A stretch of 64,000 bases of DNA from Mesorhizobium sp. GbtcB19 (lineage in GTDB: Bacteria; Pseudomonadota; Alphaproteobacteria; Rhizobiales; Rhizobiaceae), in assembly GCF_019091085.1 (NCBI RefSeq), contig NZ_JAGXJY010000025.1, positions 1 to 64,000 on the forward strand, written 5' to 3'. Shown here in pieces: positions 1 to 7,608 of the stretch. The first letter of the stretch is position 1. Every line of letters starts with the position of its first letter. The translations under genes were made by a program, and so were the position numbers. The notes under the pieces were generated by a model. It ran no database searches and was not told where the DNA came from. It worked only from the letters and a program-made list of their open reading frames with translations.

Positions 1-146
1 GCGGTGAAGGGCGGGATGACGAAGCGCTGGATGCGCGGATCGCCTTCCGGTTCGGCAAGCAGCCCGCCGGCGAAGGCACGCGCCTCGGCAAGCGTCTTGT
101 TCATCTTCCAGCTCGTGCCGATCCAGACGTGAGGTATCTGTGTCAT
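1..146 (-). CDS. lerI: Triose-phosphate isomerase homologue, LerI/EryH type (N-terminal fragment)
   Basis: Only the first 48 codons are in the window; the gene runs off the left edge. Translation from the ATG at 146 gives MTQIPHVWIGTSWKMNKTLAEA, then a segment ending RFVIPPFT. The W-KMNK stretch holds the substrate-binding Asn and the catalytic Lys of the TIM family. The form WIGTSWKMNKT resembles the paralogues of erythritol and erythrulose pathways (EryH, LerI), which interconvert L-erythrulose 1-phosphate and D-erythrulose 4-phosphate, more than housekeeping TpiA. It lies 39 bases downstream of the kinase gene on the same strand, so it is probably the third gene of that operon. The specificity call is inferred from these residues and the context; the active-site Glu and phosphate loop are outside the window. 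Confidence 0.7.
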   Translation of the reverse strand, partial: MTQIPHVWIGTSWKMNKTLAEARAFAGGLLAEPEGDPRIQRFVIPPFT

Positions 147-185
147 TGGTCAGTTCCGGATGCGGGTGAGGGCGGCATGGCGCTG

Positions 186-1511
186 TCAACCGCCGAGACC
201 GTCACGGATGGCGGAGAAATAGCGGTCGGTACCAACCTGCCCGCCCTTCAGCGCTACCTCCAGCCCGTCGACCGCAGCGATGCTCGAATGGGCCACGCAA
301 AGCGGCGAGCCGGGCGACGCCGGCAGCGGCATTCTCACCGTCAGCGCATCGACGCCCATCTGGCCGAGCGCGTGGCTGGAGGTATCGCCCCCGGCGATGA
401 TCACGCGCTTCAACTTTTGCTCAATGGCCAATGCGCGAAGCAGTTCGCCGAGGCCGCGGCCGAGCTTGTGGCGGGCCCCTTCCTGGCGGTCGATCTCGGC
501 GCCGCGGTCGGCGGCCGGGCCAAGCGCGGTGTAAAGGATGACGCTGCGCCCGGCCTCGAGGCTGGCCTTGCCGGCCGCCGCCGCGTGCGCGATTGCCGTG
601 TCGGAACGCTCCGAGACCAGCTCGATCGGGTCGACCTCGATGCCGTCGAAGCCGTCGCTCATCGCATGGCGGATCTGCCGTTCCGTCGTCGGCGAGCAAC
701 TGCCCGACACCACGGCGATGCGGTCGGCCGCTCCGGGCGGCGGGAAGCTCGCGCCTGCCCCTTTATTCTCCTGCCATTCGGACAGCAGCGCATATTCGAT
801 GCCGGAGGAACCGACGACGAAATATCCGCCCGGCTTGCGGGCGCGCCAGATCTCCTTGCCTGCCAGCGCCTGGCTTTCGGGGCTGTCGACATCGACAAGC
901 AGGATCGCCGCGCCGGCGGACAGCCTGTCGAAGACAGCGGCCCTGTCTGGTGAGCGCAGCGTCGCCAGGTCGAGCAATTCAGACGGAAGGGCTGTTTGCC
1001 GTGACAGATGCACCAGCAGATCGGATTCATCCATCGGCGTGGCAGGATGGCGGCTCATCACCGGGTGGCGGTCGATGCGGTAGTATCTGTCGCGATAGGC
1101 GGCGAACAAATGGCCGAAGGCGGTGTAACGCTTGAGCTGCGGCGCACCGACAACCAGCGGCACGCAGGCTTGCCCGAACACCGCGCGGCCGATCTCGATC
1201 GCCCGGCCGATGCTGCCGATCGTCGGGCTGGAATCGAAGGTCGAACAGACCTTGTAGTGGCAGAGCTCTGCTGCAAGCGTTTTCAGCCAGCTGAAAGCGC
1301 CCTTCAGATGCGTGTCCATCCATTGCGGGGACTCGCTGCGGCTGGTGCCGGCGAGCCCGACGGCGCGGCAATGCGCGAAACGCGCCAGCAGACCGGCATC
1401 CGGCTTGCGCATGAAAAGCACGGTCGGCACACCGCCGAGCTCCAGCGCTTCCATGACGTCGGTCGAGCCGGTGAGGTCGTCGCCATAATAGCTGAGGAGC
1501 AGGTCCTGCAT
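186..1511 (-). CDS. oiaK: 3-oxo-isoapionate kinase (DUF1537 / four-carbon acid sugar kinase family)
   Basis: This 441-residue protein is a DUF1537-family sugar-acid kinase of normal length. The N-terminal substrate domain starts with YYGDDLTGSTDVMEAL, the family's DDLTG signature, and the C-terminal nucleotide-binding domain has AGGDTSSHALG near residue 370. It starts 2 bases after the RuBisCO-like gene. A DUF1537 kinase beside this type of RuBisCO-like protein is the published arrangement for OiaK with OiaX, in which OiaK makes 3-oxo-isoapionate 4-phosphate. ApsD, ApnL and ApnO homologues nearby strengthen that over other family members that phosphorylate erythronate, threonate or tetronate derivatives. 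The family is clear from sequence; the substrate follows from context. Confidence 0.8.
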   Translation of the reverse strand: MQDLLLSYYGDDLTGSTDVMEALELGGVPTVLFMRKPDAGLLARFAHCRAVGLAGTSRSESPQWMDTHLKGAFSWLKTLAAELCHYKVCSTFDSSPTIGSIGRAIEIGRAVFGQACVPLVVGAPQLKRYTAFGHLFAAYRDRYYRIDRHPVMSRHPATPMDESDLLVHLSRQTALPSELLDLATLRSPDRAAVFDRLSAGAAILLVDVDSPESQALAGKEIWRARKPGGYFVVGSSGIEYALLSEWQENKGAGASFPPPGAADRIAVVSGSCSPTTERQIRHAMSDGFDGIEVDPIELVSERSDTAIAHAAAAGKASLEAGRSVILYTALGPAADRGAEIDRQEGARHKLGRGLGELLRALAIEQKLKRVIIAGGDTSSHALGQMGVDALTVRMPLPASPGSPLCVAHSSIAAVDGLEVALKGGQVGTDRYFSAIRDGLGG

Positions 1512-1513
1512 GC

Positions 1514-2764
1514 TCAGGCCGCCTTGCCGTCGGCGAATTTCTCGATCGAGCGCGCCAGCTCGACATGGCTCCTGGCGAAGTCAGCCAGCGGGATGCCTTC
1601 GACCGCCGCCTGCCAGGCCTGCTGCACGGCGCGCACGCCGGCGCCCGGGCCATCCGGATGGCTGACGATGCCGCCGCCGCAGAGGTAAAGGAGGTCGACC
1701 GTTCGGCCGGTACGTTGATAGGTCTCCGGCGCCTGTCCACCCCACTGGCCGGAGCCTGCCACCGGCAGCGCGCAATCCTGAGGCGAAAACAGCGGCGTCG
1801 TCACCGCTTCGAAGGAGCGGATGAAGGAGTCGTCCGGTTCCCAGTATTTCGAGGCGATGCCGTTGATCTGGAACTGGTCGACGCCGAGCAGTCGCCAGAA
1901 CTGCTGCCAGACCCTGAAATCCATGCCAAGGCCCGGATGACGGGTTAAAATGTCCCAGCCGTTGCGGTGCGCGTGCAGCACCAGGCCGGATCGTTTCCTG
2001 AGGAAGGCCATGCCGCCGAAGCCGACGGAGTTTATGTTGATGACGGCGCAATTGCCGCCGGCTTCGAGCACCAGGTCGTGGTTGCGCATCAACTCGTCGG
2101 GATCGGCGTGCGAGATGCCGAAGGCGTACATCACCTTCTTGCCGGTCTTCTGCTCATGATCGTGGATCAGCGGCATGATCGCCTTGACCCGTTCCGACAG
2201 CGGCGAATAGGCCGGGCTCATCAGCTTCTCGTCGTCCTTGATGAAGTCGACGCCGGCCCGGATCAGTTCGCCCACCATCTCGGCCGTCTCATGCGGTCGG
2301 AGGCCCAGCGCCGGTTTGACGATGGTGCCGATGATCGGACGGCCTTCGACGCCGGTCAGCCTGCGGCTGCCGGCGACGCCGAATTGCGGACCGGGATGGG
2401 CGCCCCTGAATTCCTCCGGCAGCTTCATGTCGACGATGCGGATGCCCGACAGGCCCCTGATCGAATAGGTGCCGCCGATGGCGATCGTCATCAGCGCCGC
2501 CAGGTCGGTGCCGATGGCGTCGAACGGAAAGGCGATGTCGACATCGGCGCGCCTGAAGGGGCCGCTGCCGGCCTCGGGTATCGAAGGCTGCGCCGCGTCC
2601 GGCAAATGCCGGATCGCCAGCACGCGCGCCGCTACCCGTGCCTTCAGCTCCTCGGTTTCCCCGGGCAACGCGACGAAGGTGCCGGTCGACTGGTCGCTGG
2701 CGATCTTGGCCGCCAGCGCCTCGATGCTCCCCGAGGTCTCGATGCGATAGGTGAGGGTGATCAT
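1514..2764 (-). CDS. oiaX: 3-oxo-isoapionate-4-phosphate transcarboxylase/hydrolase, a RuBisCO-like protein
   Basis: A 416-residue RuBisCO large-subunit homologue (form IV). Counting from the ATG at 2764 it keeps the carbamylated-lysine metal motif KDDE (about residues 176-179), a KPALG segment (K150) where true RuBisCO has KPKLG, the HR pair (about 266-267), the loop-6 lysine (K306), S338, and the glycine-rich phosphate loop CGGGIVSHPDGPG (from about 362). Substitution of the second lysine of KPKLG fits a non-carboxylating member. OiaX splits 3-oxo-isoapionate 4-phosphate into 3-phosphoglycerate and glycolate, a decarboxylation/hydrolysis type of chemistry in apiose breakdown. A TTG three codons upstream could also be the start. 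The gene is divergent from the GntR gene and begins 55 bases from an operator-like site. Confidence 0.85.
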   Translation of the reverse strand: MITLTYRIETSGSIEALAAKIASDQSTGTFVALPGETEELKARVAARVLAIRHLPDAAQPSIPEAGSGPFRRADVDIAFPFDAIGTDLAALMTIAIGGTYSIRGLSGIRIVDMKLPEEFRGAHPGPQFGVAGSRRLTGVEGRPIIGTIVKPALGLRPHETAEMVGELIRAGVDFIKDDEKLMSPAYSPLSERVKAIMPLIHDHEQKTGKKVMYAFGISHADPDELMRNHDLVLEAGGNCAVININSVGFGGMAFLRKRSGLVLHAHRNGWDILTRHPGLGMDFRVWQQFWRLLGVDQFQINGIASKYWEPDDSFIRSFEAVTTPLFSPQDCALPVAGSGQWGGQAPETYQRTGRTVDLLYLCGGGIVSHPDGPGAGVRAVQQAWQAAVEGIPLADFARSHVELARSIEKFADGKAA

Positions 2765-2818
2765 GGCCGGCAATACCCAGTCGAAAAGGCAGGAAAAGAA
2801 TTCCCTACGCTTGCAATC

Positions 2819-2837
2819 TGGTATAATGAGTACATAA
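2819..2837. promoter_or_regulatory. Candidate apiose-regulon operator, site 1
   Basis: TGGTATAATGAGTACATAA lies between oiaX and the GntR gene. The left half TGGTATAATGAGT recurs exactly at 11048, and close variants occur at 12151 and 16897, each upstream of an apiose-locus gene. The centre is 64 bases from the oiaX ATG and 124 bases from the GntR ATG, so it could control both directions. The TATAAT inside could also be a -10 element for the GntR gene, but the copies at 11048 and 12151 point away from the genes they precede, which favours an operator. Confidence 0.5.
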
Positions 2838-2951
2838 GCATTGCAAGCAATATCCTGCCCGGTGACGCGCCATGCGAGGGGACGACGGGCATTCCGGAAT
2901 TTGCGGCCGCGGTGCTAGATTGGATCTGGGCCAAAGGAGTGATTCGCGGCG

Positions 2952-3665
2952 ATGAACCGTTCGGAACCGATCGTCCGGCGCAAGCTTTCCGATGAAGTCT
3001 TTGCCAGGCTGAAGCGGCTGATCACCAGCGGCGAATTGCAGCCGGGCGACGACATGCCGTCCGAGCGCGAGCTGATGGAGCGCTTCGAGGTCGGCCGGCC
3101 GGCCATCCGCGAAGCCATGCAGGCGCTGAGCAATATGGGTCTGGTTGCCATCTCGCATGGCGAGCGGGCCAAGGTGCTGCAACTCACCGCCAAATCGATC
3201 ATCAAGCAGGTCGACGGCGCGGCCAAGATCATCCTGTCGTCGTCGAAGGACACGCTGGAGCATTTGAAGAGCGCGCGAATCTTCTTCGAGCGCGGCATGG
3301 TCAGGGAAGCCGCCGAGAAGGCGACGCTCGAGGACGTGCAGCGGCTGAAAGCAACCGTCGCCGAGCAGCGCGCCGCGCGCGGCGATGCCGAGGCCTTCAT
3401 TTCCGCCGACATGCGCTTCCATACCCAGATCGCGGCGATCTCGGGCAATCCGATCTATGTCGCGGTCAGCGAAGCGATGCTCGGCTGGCTAAAAGAATAT
3501 CACACCGAGATGCTGATCTGGACCGGCAAGGAAAAGTTCACGCTGACCGAGCACGAAGAGATCATCGGCCGCATCGAGAAGAAGGACGCCGAGGGCGCCG
3601 AGAAGGCGATGATCAAGCACCTCGAGCGCTCGCGCGCCCTCTATGTGATGACCTCGGAGAAATAG
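2952..3665 (+). CDS. GntR-family transcriptional regulator, FCD (FadR/NanR-like) subfamily
   Basis: A 237-residue regulator. Residues 10-75 form the winged helix-turn-helix, with the typical GntR stretch PSERELMERFEVGRPAIREAMQAL. The remaining two thirds is an all-helical FCD ligand domain with acidic and histidine positions (RFHTQI, HLERSR near the end) expected to bind a metal and a carboxylate ligand. It is divergent from oiaX-oiaK-lerI and convergent with apnL, in the middle of the apiose genes, so it is the obvious candidate for the pathway repressor. An AAGGAG about 12 bases before the ATG supports the start. Ligand and mode are inferred; a sugar acid such as apionate or 3-oxo-isoapionate would fit. 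Confidence 0.85.
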   Translation: MNRSEPIVRRKLSDEVFARLKRLITSGELQPGDDMPSERELMERFEVGRPAIREAMQALSNMGLVAISHGERAKVLQLTAKSIIKQVDGAAKIILSSSKDTLEHLKSARIFFERGMVREAAEKATLEDVQRLKATVAEQRAARGDAEAFISADMRFHTQIAAISGNPIYVAVSEAMLGWLKEYHTEMLIWTGKEKFTLTEHEEIIGRIEKKDAEGAEKAMIKHLERSRALYVMTSEK

Positions 3666-3671
3666 CCTCGT

Positions 3672-5510
3672 TCAGCCGATCCGGGTAATGGCGTAGGGCG
3701 ACATCACAAGATTGCCCTGGCCAAACGCCGATGCGTCGACCAGGACATCGTCCGCCGTCAGGTTCGCCAGCCACAGGATTGTCTCGCCGGAGGCCGAGCG
3801 GCCGGCCAGCGCCGCAATCCGCGTCTCGTCGCTCGTTGTGGCGGCGACATGCACGAGCCCGGCCAGATCACAGAGCGCCTTGATGGCCTGGAAAAGCGGT
3901 CGTGGCTCGCCTTCGGCAATCGGCTCGCCGCCGGCCGCAAGCAAGCCGAACGGCCCGGTGAAACTTGACAGCGTGAGCATCTCAAGCCCGGCCGGCGCCA
4001 CGCGCGCGGCATAACCGATCGTCCAGGCGGCGGCAAACTGGCCGTTGTGACGCGGATCGCTGTTCGCCATGGCGATGCGCTGTCCCTGCGGATTGTCCTT
4101 GGTCGCGCCGCCATAGGGGTTCTGCCGCATGGCGATGGTCGAAGGACCGATGCGGTATGGCTTCGTTCCGAAGATCGCCCGTGTCGACTGGGTGATGAAA
4201 GGCAGCGCCTCCAGCGATTGCATGACGCTGAGATCGTCGGCCGCATGCACGATCGGGCAGGTGCAATGGGTGATGAAATCGAGCTGGCCTGCGGGAACGC
4301 GCTTGCGGTTGAGCTCGGTGAAATAGCTGAACATACCGCCGCCGAGGCGGATGCCGGGGAAGGCGCGCCGGGCGGCGGCATAGACATCCTCGAGCGACGG
4401 ACAGGCGGGCCAGGCACTGCCGGGCGGCGTTGACTGCCGGTCCACCGAAGGCGAGACCGCGACGGCGTCGAGCCGCAAGCCGGCTCGGCGCACCATGTCG
4501 GCGACGCCGGAGAGTTCGGCGTCAAGATCACCGGAGCAGGCGACCACGCATTCGAGCGTCGTCTTGACGGGGAATGCAGCGGCGAGTTCGACATGAGCCT
4601 GCAAGGCGTCCAGGCCATGGCCGCGCGTCGGGTCGTAATGGAGGAGAAGCTGCTGCGGGCGAAGCTTCGTGAGCAGCGCAAGGTTGGCCAAAGCCGCCTC
4701 GACATCTTCCGGATAAATGACCACGCCGATATCGGGCAGCTTCGCCCCGGGCTCGCCGGGTTCGATGCGCACCGGTTCGGCGCCGGTTACCGCGGCAGTC
4801 ACCTTTGAGCCGCCAGTTATGCGCAGGGTGATCGTCTGGCGGTTGGTTTGTCCGCCGGGCAGCACATAGGGCCATGGCAATGCCAGCGGTCGCACATAGG
4901 TCTTGTAGGAGGCGTCCGACCAGTTGCGCTGGTCCTCCATCTCGAATGTGTCGCCATCCATCCGGCATTCCGCCATGACGCCCGGCCGGACCTGATGCGT
5001 GATGGCGCGCATGTCCTTGAAGGGCTGCCAGGGGTCGATCAGCAGTGGCAGCTTGGTGTCCACCACGCGGCCGTCCGTGTGCTCGACCTTGACCGGGCTG
5101 CCGGCGAGCCCGGCAATCGGATGCAGGATGCAGAAGCCGCAGCGGTTGGTCTCGAAATCGCTTTCCGGCAGCGCGCTCACATCGAAGGTCAGACGGCCGT
5201 CGGCACTACCCTCGATCTTGGCGTCAAAACAGAGCCTGCTTCCGCCCGGTCCATCGCAGCTTGCAGAATAGCTCACGGAGAAACGGTCATCGCTCTGTTC
5301 GATGAGCAGATCCGACAGGGCCGGCTCGTACGTGCCCCAGTCGCGGTCGCGCACGATATAGGCGATGGCGCGCAGCACCTCGATGCCGCCGTGGCGGATG
5401 CCGCGCAGATTGCCGTTGACGAAATCGGCGCTGAGGGGACCGGCGCTGAGCCGGACCGGTTCGGCCTCCAACGCATGCGTGCCGTAAAGGAGGAAGGGAT
5501 TGGCCGTCAT
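3672..5510 (-). CDS. apnL: D-apionolactonase (D-apionate lactonase)
   Basis: A 612-residue protein from the ATG at 5510; the reading frame is open further upstream, but that part overlaps apsD in another frame. The N-terminus (YGTHALEAEPVRLSAG, then LRGIRHGGIEVLRAIAY and RDRDWGTY) matches what I know of the ApnL family, a beta-rich N-terminal domain followed by a TIM-barrel-like region. A HCTCPIVHAADD segment near residue 412 is a likely active-site region. ApnL hydrolyses the lactone made by apiose dehydrogenase to D-apionate. The start overlaps the apsD stop by 4 bases, so the two are translationally coupled. It is the last gene of the transporter operon and ends 6 bases from the convergent GntR gene. 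Confidence 0.82.
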   Translation of the reverse strand: MTANPFLLYGTHALEAEPVRLSAGPLSADFVNGNLRGIRHGGIEVLRAIAYIVRDRDWGTYEPALSDLLIEQSDDRFSVSYSASCDGPGGSRLCFDAKIEGSADGRLTFDVSALPESDFETNRCGFCILHPIAGLAGSPVKVEHTDGRVVDTKLPLLIDPWQPFKDMRAITHQVRPGVMAECRMDGDTFEMEDQRNWSDASYKTYVRPLALPWPYVLPGGQTNRQTITLRITGGSKVTAAVTGAEPVRIEPGEPGAKLPDIGVVIYPEDVEAALANLALLTKLRPQQLLLHYDPTRGHGLDALQAHVELAAAFPVKTTLECVVACSGDLDAELSGVADMVRRAGLRLDAVAVSPSVDRQSTPPGSAWPACPSLEDVYAAARRAFPGIRLGGGMFSYFTELNRKRVPAGQLDFITHCTCPIVHAADDLSVMQSLEALPFITQSTRAIFGTKPYRIGPSTIAMRQNPYGGATKDNPQGQRIAMANSDPRHNGQFAAAWTIGYAARVAPAGLEMLTLSSFTGPFGLLAAGGEPIAEGEPRPLFQAIKALCDLAGLVHVAATTSDETRIAALAGRSASGETILWLANLTADDVLVDASAFGQGNLVMSPYAITRIG

Positions 5511-6541
5511 TTGAGCAGGTCGCCGATCCGCACCGGTTCCAGGCCTTCGGCGCCGGCATAGGCGGCCTCGACGAGGGCGAAGGTCTTGAGATTGTCGGCG
5601 CCCGACGTTGCCGGTTCGATCCCTTTCGACAGGCACTCGACCCAATGCTTCTGGATCGCCACGACGCTCTCCTGAATGTTGTGCCACGGCCGCGACGCCC
5701 AGGCGAGCAAGGGCGGCGAGACGTCTTTGACCGTCGTGCCGTTCCTGCCGGTCACCGTGAGCTTGTAGCCCTGCGTCAGCCGGAGCGTGCCGTCTGAGCC
5801 GTCGATCTCGACCAGCGTCTCCGGGAACGGCTCGACGGCGAGCTTCGTCGCATAGCTGCAATCGACCACCGACGTTGCGCCGCCTTCATGGTCCATCAGC
5901 ATCGTCGCCACGTCCTCACCGGCGATCGCTGGATTGACGCGCTTGGTGCGGGCGGCGAGGCTCGACACGTCGCCGAGCAGGAAGCGGGCGATGTCGAGGA
6001 TGTGGATGCCGAGATCCTCGATGATGAAGCGCTTGCCCGTAGCTAGGTAAGGCTGGCCGGAAAACACGTCATAGGCCGAGCGGAAGGAGATGTGGCCGAA
6101 GAAAGGCGAGCCGATCTCGCCGCTGTCGAGCACGGCGCGCACCGCCTGGATCGGCGACTGCCATCGGAAATTCTCGTGCACCATCAGCGGCACGCCGGCC
6201 TCAGTGCAGGCTTTCACCATGACCTTGGCGTCTGCAAGCGTCGGCGCGAACGGTTTTTGGCAGATCACCGGGACGCGGCGGGCGGCGGCCATCTCGACCA
6301 GCGGCCGATGACTGCCGACGGTGGTCGCGATATCGACGAAATCGAGTGCCTCGCTCGCGAACATCGCCGCCGCGTCGCTGTAGCGCCGTTCGATGCCGAA
6401 CTGGTCGCCGACGATCCTGAGGCGCTCGGGATCGCGGTCGCAAATGGCGACGATAGAGGCGCCGTCGATGTCGCGCCAGCCATGCATCTGGTTGACGGCG
6501 AAGAAGCCGCAGCCGATCAGCGCTCCACACAACTCAGCCAT
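5507..6541 (-). CDS. apsD: D-apiose dehydrogenase (Gfo/Idh/MocA family)
   Basis: A 344-residue NAD(P)-dependent oxidoreductase. The Rossmann domain opens with ALIGCGFFAVNQM; the family's EKP motif appears as CQKPFAPT near residue 96, and the active-site helix reads EDLGIHILDIARFLLG near 172. Length and motifs fit Gfo/Idh/MocA. It sits directly after an ABC permease (2 bases) and overlaps apnL by 4 bases. Coupling to a lactonase indicates oxidation of an aldose at C1 to the lactone, which is the ApsD reaction on D-apiose. The family is certain; apiose as substrate follows from the full set of ApnL, ApnO, OiaK and OiaX homologues around it. Confidence 0.8.
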   Translation of the reverse strand: MAELCGALIGCGFFAVNQMHGWRDIDGASIVAICDRDPERLRIVGDQFGIERRYSDAAAMFASEALDFVDIATTVGSHRPLVEMAAARRVPVICQKPFAPTLADAKVMVKACTEAGVPLMVHENFRWQSPIQAVRAVLDSGEIGSPFFGHISFRSAYDVFSGQPYLATGKRFIIEDLGIHILDIARFLLGDVSSLAARTKRVNPAIAGEDVATMLMDHEGGATSVVDCSYATKLAVEPFPETLVEIDGSDGTLRLTQGYKLTVTGRNGTTVKDVSPPLLAWASRPWHNIQESVVAIQKHWVECLSKGIEPATSGADNLKTFALVEAAYAGAEGLEPVRIGDLLK

Positions 6542-6543
6542 GG

Positions 6544-7608
6544 TCAGCCCGCCTTCGCCATCTGCATCAGCGTCACGCGGCTCTGGAGCCGGCGTTGCGC
6601 CTGGTCGACCACCACCGCGACGATGATGACGAGACCCTTGATCACCATCTGCCAGAACGAACTCACGCCCATCATCACCAGTCCGTCGGAGAGGATGCCG
6701 ATGACGAAGGCGCCGACGATGGTGCCGCCGATCGTGCCGCGTCCGCCCGACATCGAGGTGCCGCCGAGCACCGCGGCCGCGATGGCGTTGAGCTCAAAAC
6801 TCTCGCCGGTTGCCGGATGCGAAGCCATCAGCTCCGACGAAATGATCAGGCCGACGATCGCCGCGCAGAAACCGGAGAACATGTAGACGAACATCTTCAC
6901 CATGTTGACCCGCACGCCGGAAATCCGCGACGCGCGCTCGTTGCCGCCGACGGCGAAGATATGGCGGCCGAGCGGGGTGTAGCGCGCCAGATACGCGGCG
7001 CCCAGCGCCACCACGACAAGGATCCAGATCGAGACAGGCAGCCCGAGCAGCTTGCCGGCGCCGAGATAGCCGAAGCCGGTGGTGCCGAGCTCCGGTTTAC
7101 CGACGAGGTTGGGGAAGGTGCGCCCGTCCGACGACAACAGCGCAAGGCCGCGCGCGACATAGAGCGTGCCGAGCGTGGCGATGAAGGGCGCGACGTTCAG
7201 CCGGGTGATCAGCAATCCGTTGACCGCGCCGATCAGGATGCCGACGGCAAGCGTGATCAGCGCTATCTCGACGACGTTGAAATAGACGGTGTAGCCGATC
7301 TGCAGGTCGATGCCGTTGAGCACGAGATAGCCGGCGACCATGCCGCACAGGCCGACGATCGAGCCGACCGACAGGTCGATGCCGCCGGTGATGATGACGA
7401 AGGTCATGCCCATGGCGAGGAAGGCGTTGAGCGCCACGTGCTTGGCCATCAGGATCAGATTGGCGGCCGAGAGGAAATTCGGCGCGGCGATCGAGAAGAA
7501 CACCAGCACGGCGATCAGCGCGATGAAGGTCCTGAGCTTCATCAGCGTCAGCAGCAGCGAGCCGCTGGATTGGACGGAGGCAGTCGCCTTGGCTGGAATG
7601 TCAGTCAT
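6544..7608 (-). CDS. Sugar ABC transporter permease (CUT2/RbsC family)
   Basis: A 354-residue inner-membrane protein with about 8-10 hydrophobic segments and the family's typical stretches ITGGIDLSVGSIVGL near residue 75 and AVLGGTSMSGGRGTIGGT near 275. The ATG at 7608 overlaps the ATPase stop by 4 bases; a much longer open frame upstream is out of phase with the ATPase gene and is not real. It forms the membrane channel of the first importer with the ATPase at 7605-9158 and the binding protein at 9899-10840. The operon continues into apsD, so apiose or a related branched sugar is the likely cargo. Confidence 0.88.
   Translation of the reverse strand: MTDIPAKATASVQSSGSLLLTLMKLRTFIALIAVLVFFSIAAPNFLSAANLILMAKHVALNAFLAMGMTFVIITGGIDLSVGSIVGLCGMVAGYLVLNGIDLQIGYTVYFNVVEIALITLAVGILIGAVNGLLITRLNVAPFIATLGTLYVARGLALLSSDGRTFPNLVGKPELGTTGFGYLGAGKLLGLPVSIWILVVVALGAAYLARYTPLGRHIFAVGGNERASRISGVRVNMVKMFVYMFSGFCAAIVGLIISSELMASHPATGESFELNAIAAAVLGGTSMSGGRGTIGGTIVGAFVIGILSDGLVMMGVSSFWQMVIKGLVIIVAVVVDQAQRRLQSRVTLMQMAKAG

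Noticed and set aside
1514..2764. True carbon-fixing RuBisCO
   Set aside because: KPALG replaces KPKLG, no small subunit or phosphoribulokinase is nearby, and the kinase neighbour indicates the OiaX role.
2818..2830. TATAAT as a plain -10 promoter
   Set aside because: The same hexamer context recurs at 11048 in the wrong orientation for its gene and no -35 is at the right distance, so operator is preferred; a promoter role for gntR is not excluded.
3672..5861. 729-residue version of the apionolactonase
   Set aside because: The first 117 codons overlap apsD in another frame and are low-complexity; MTANPFLLYG at 5510 fits the family start.
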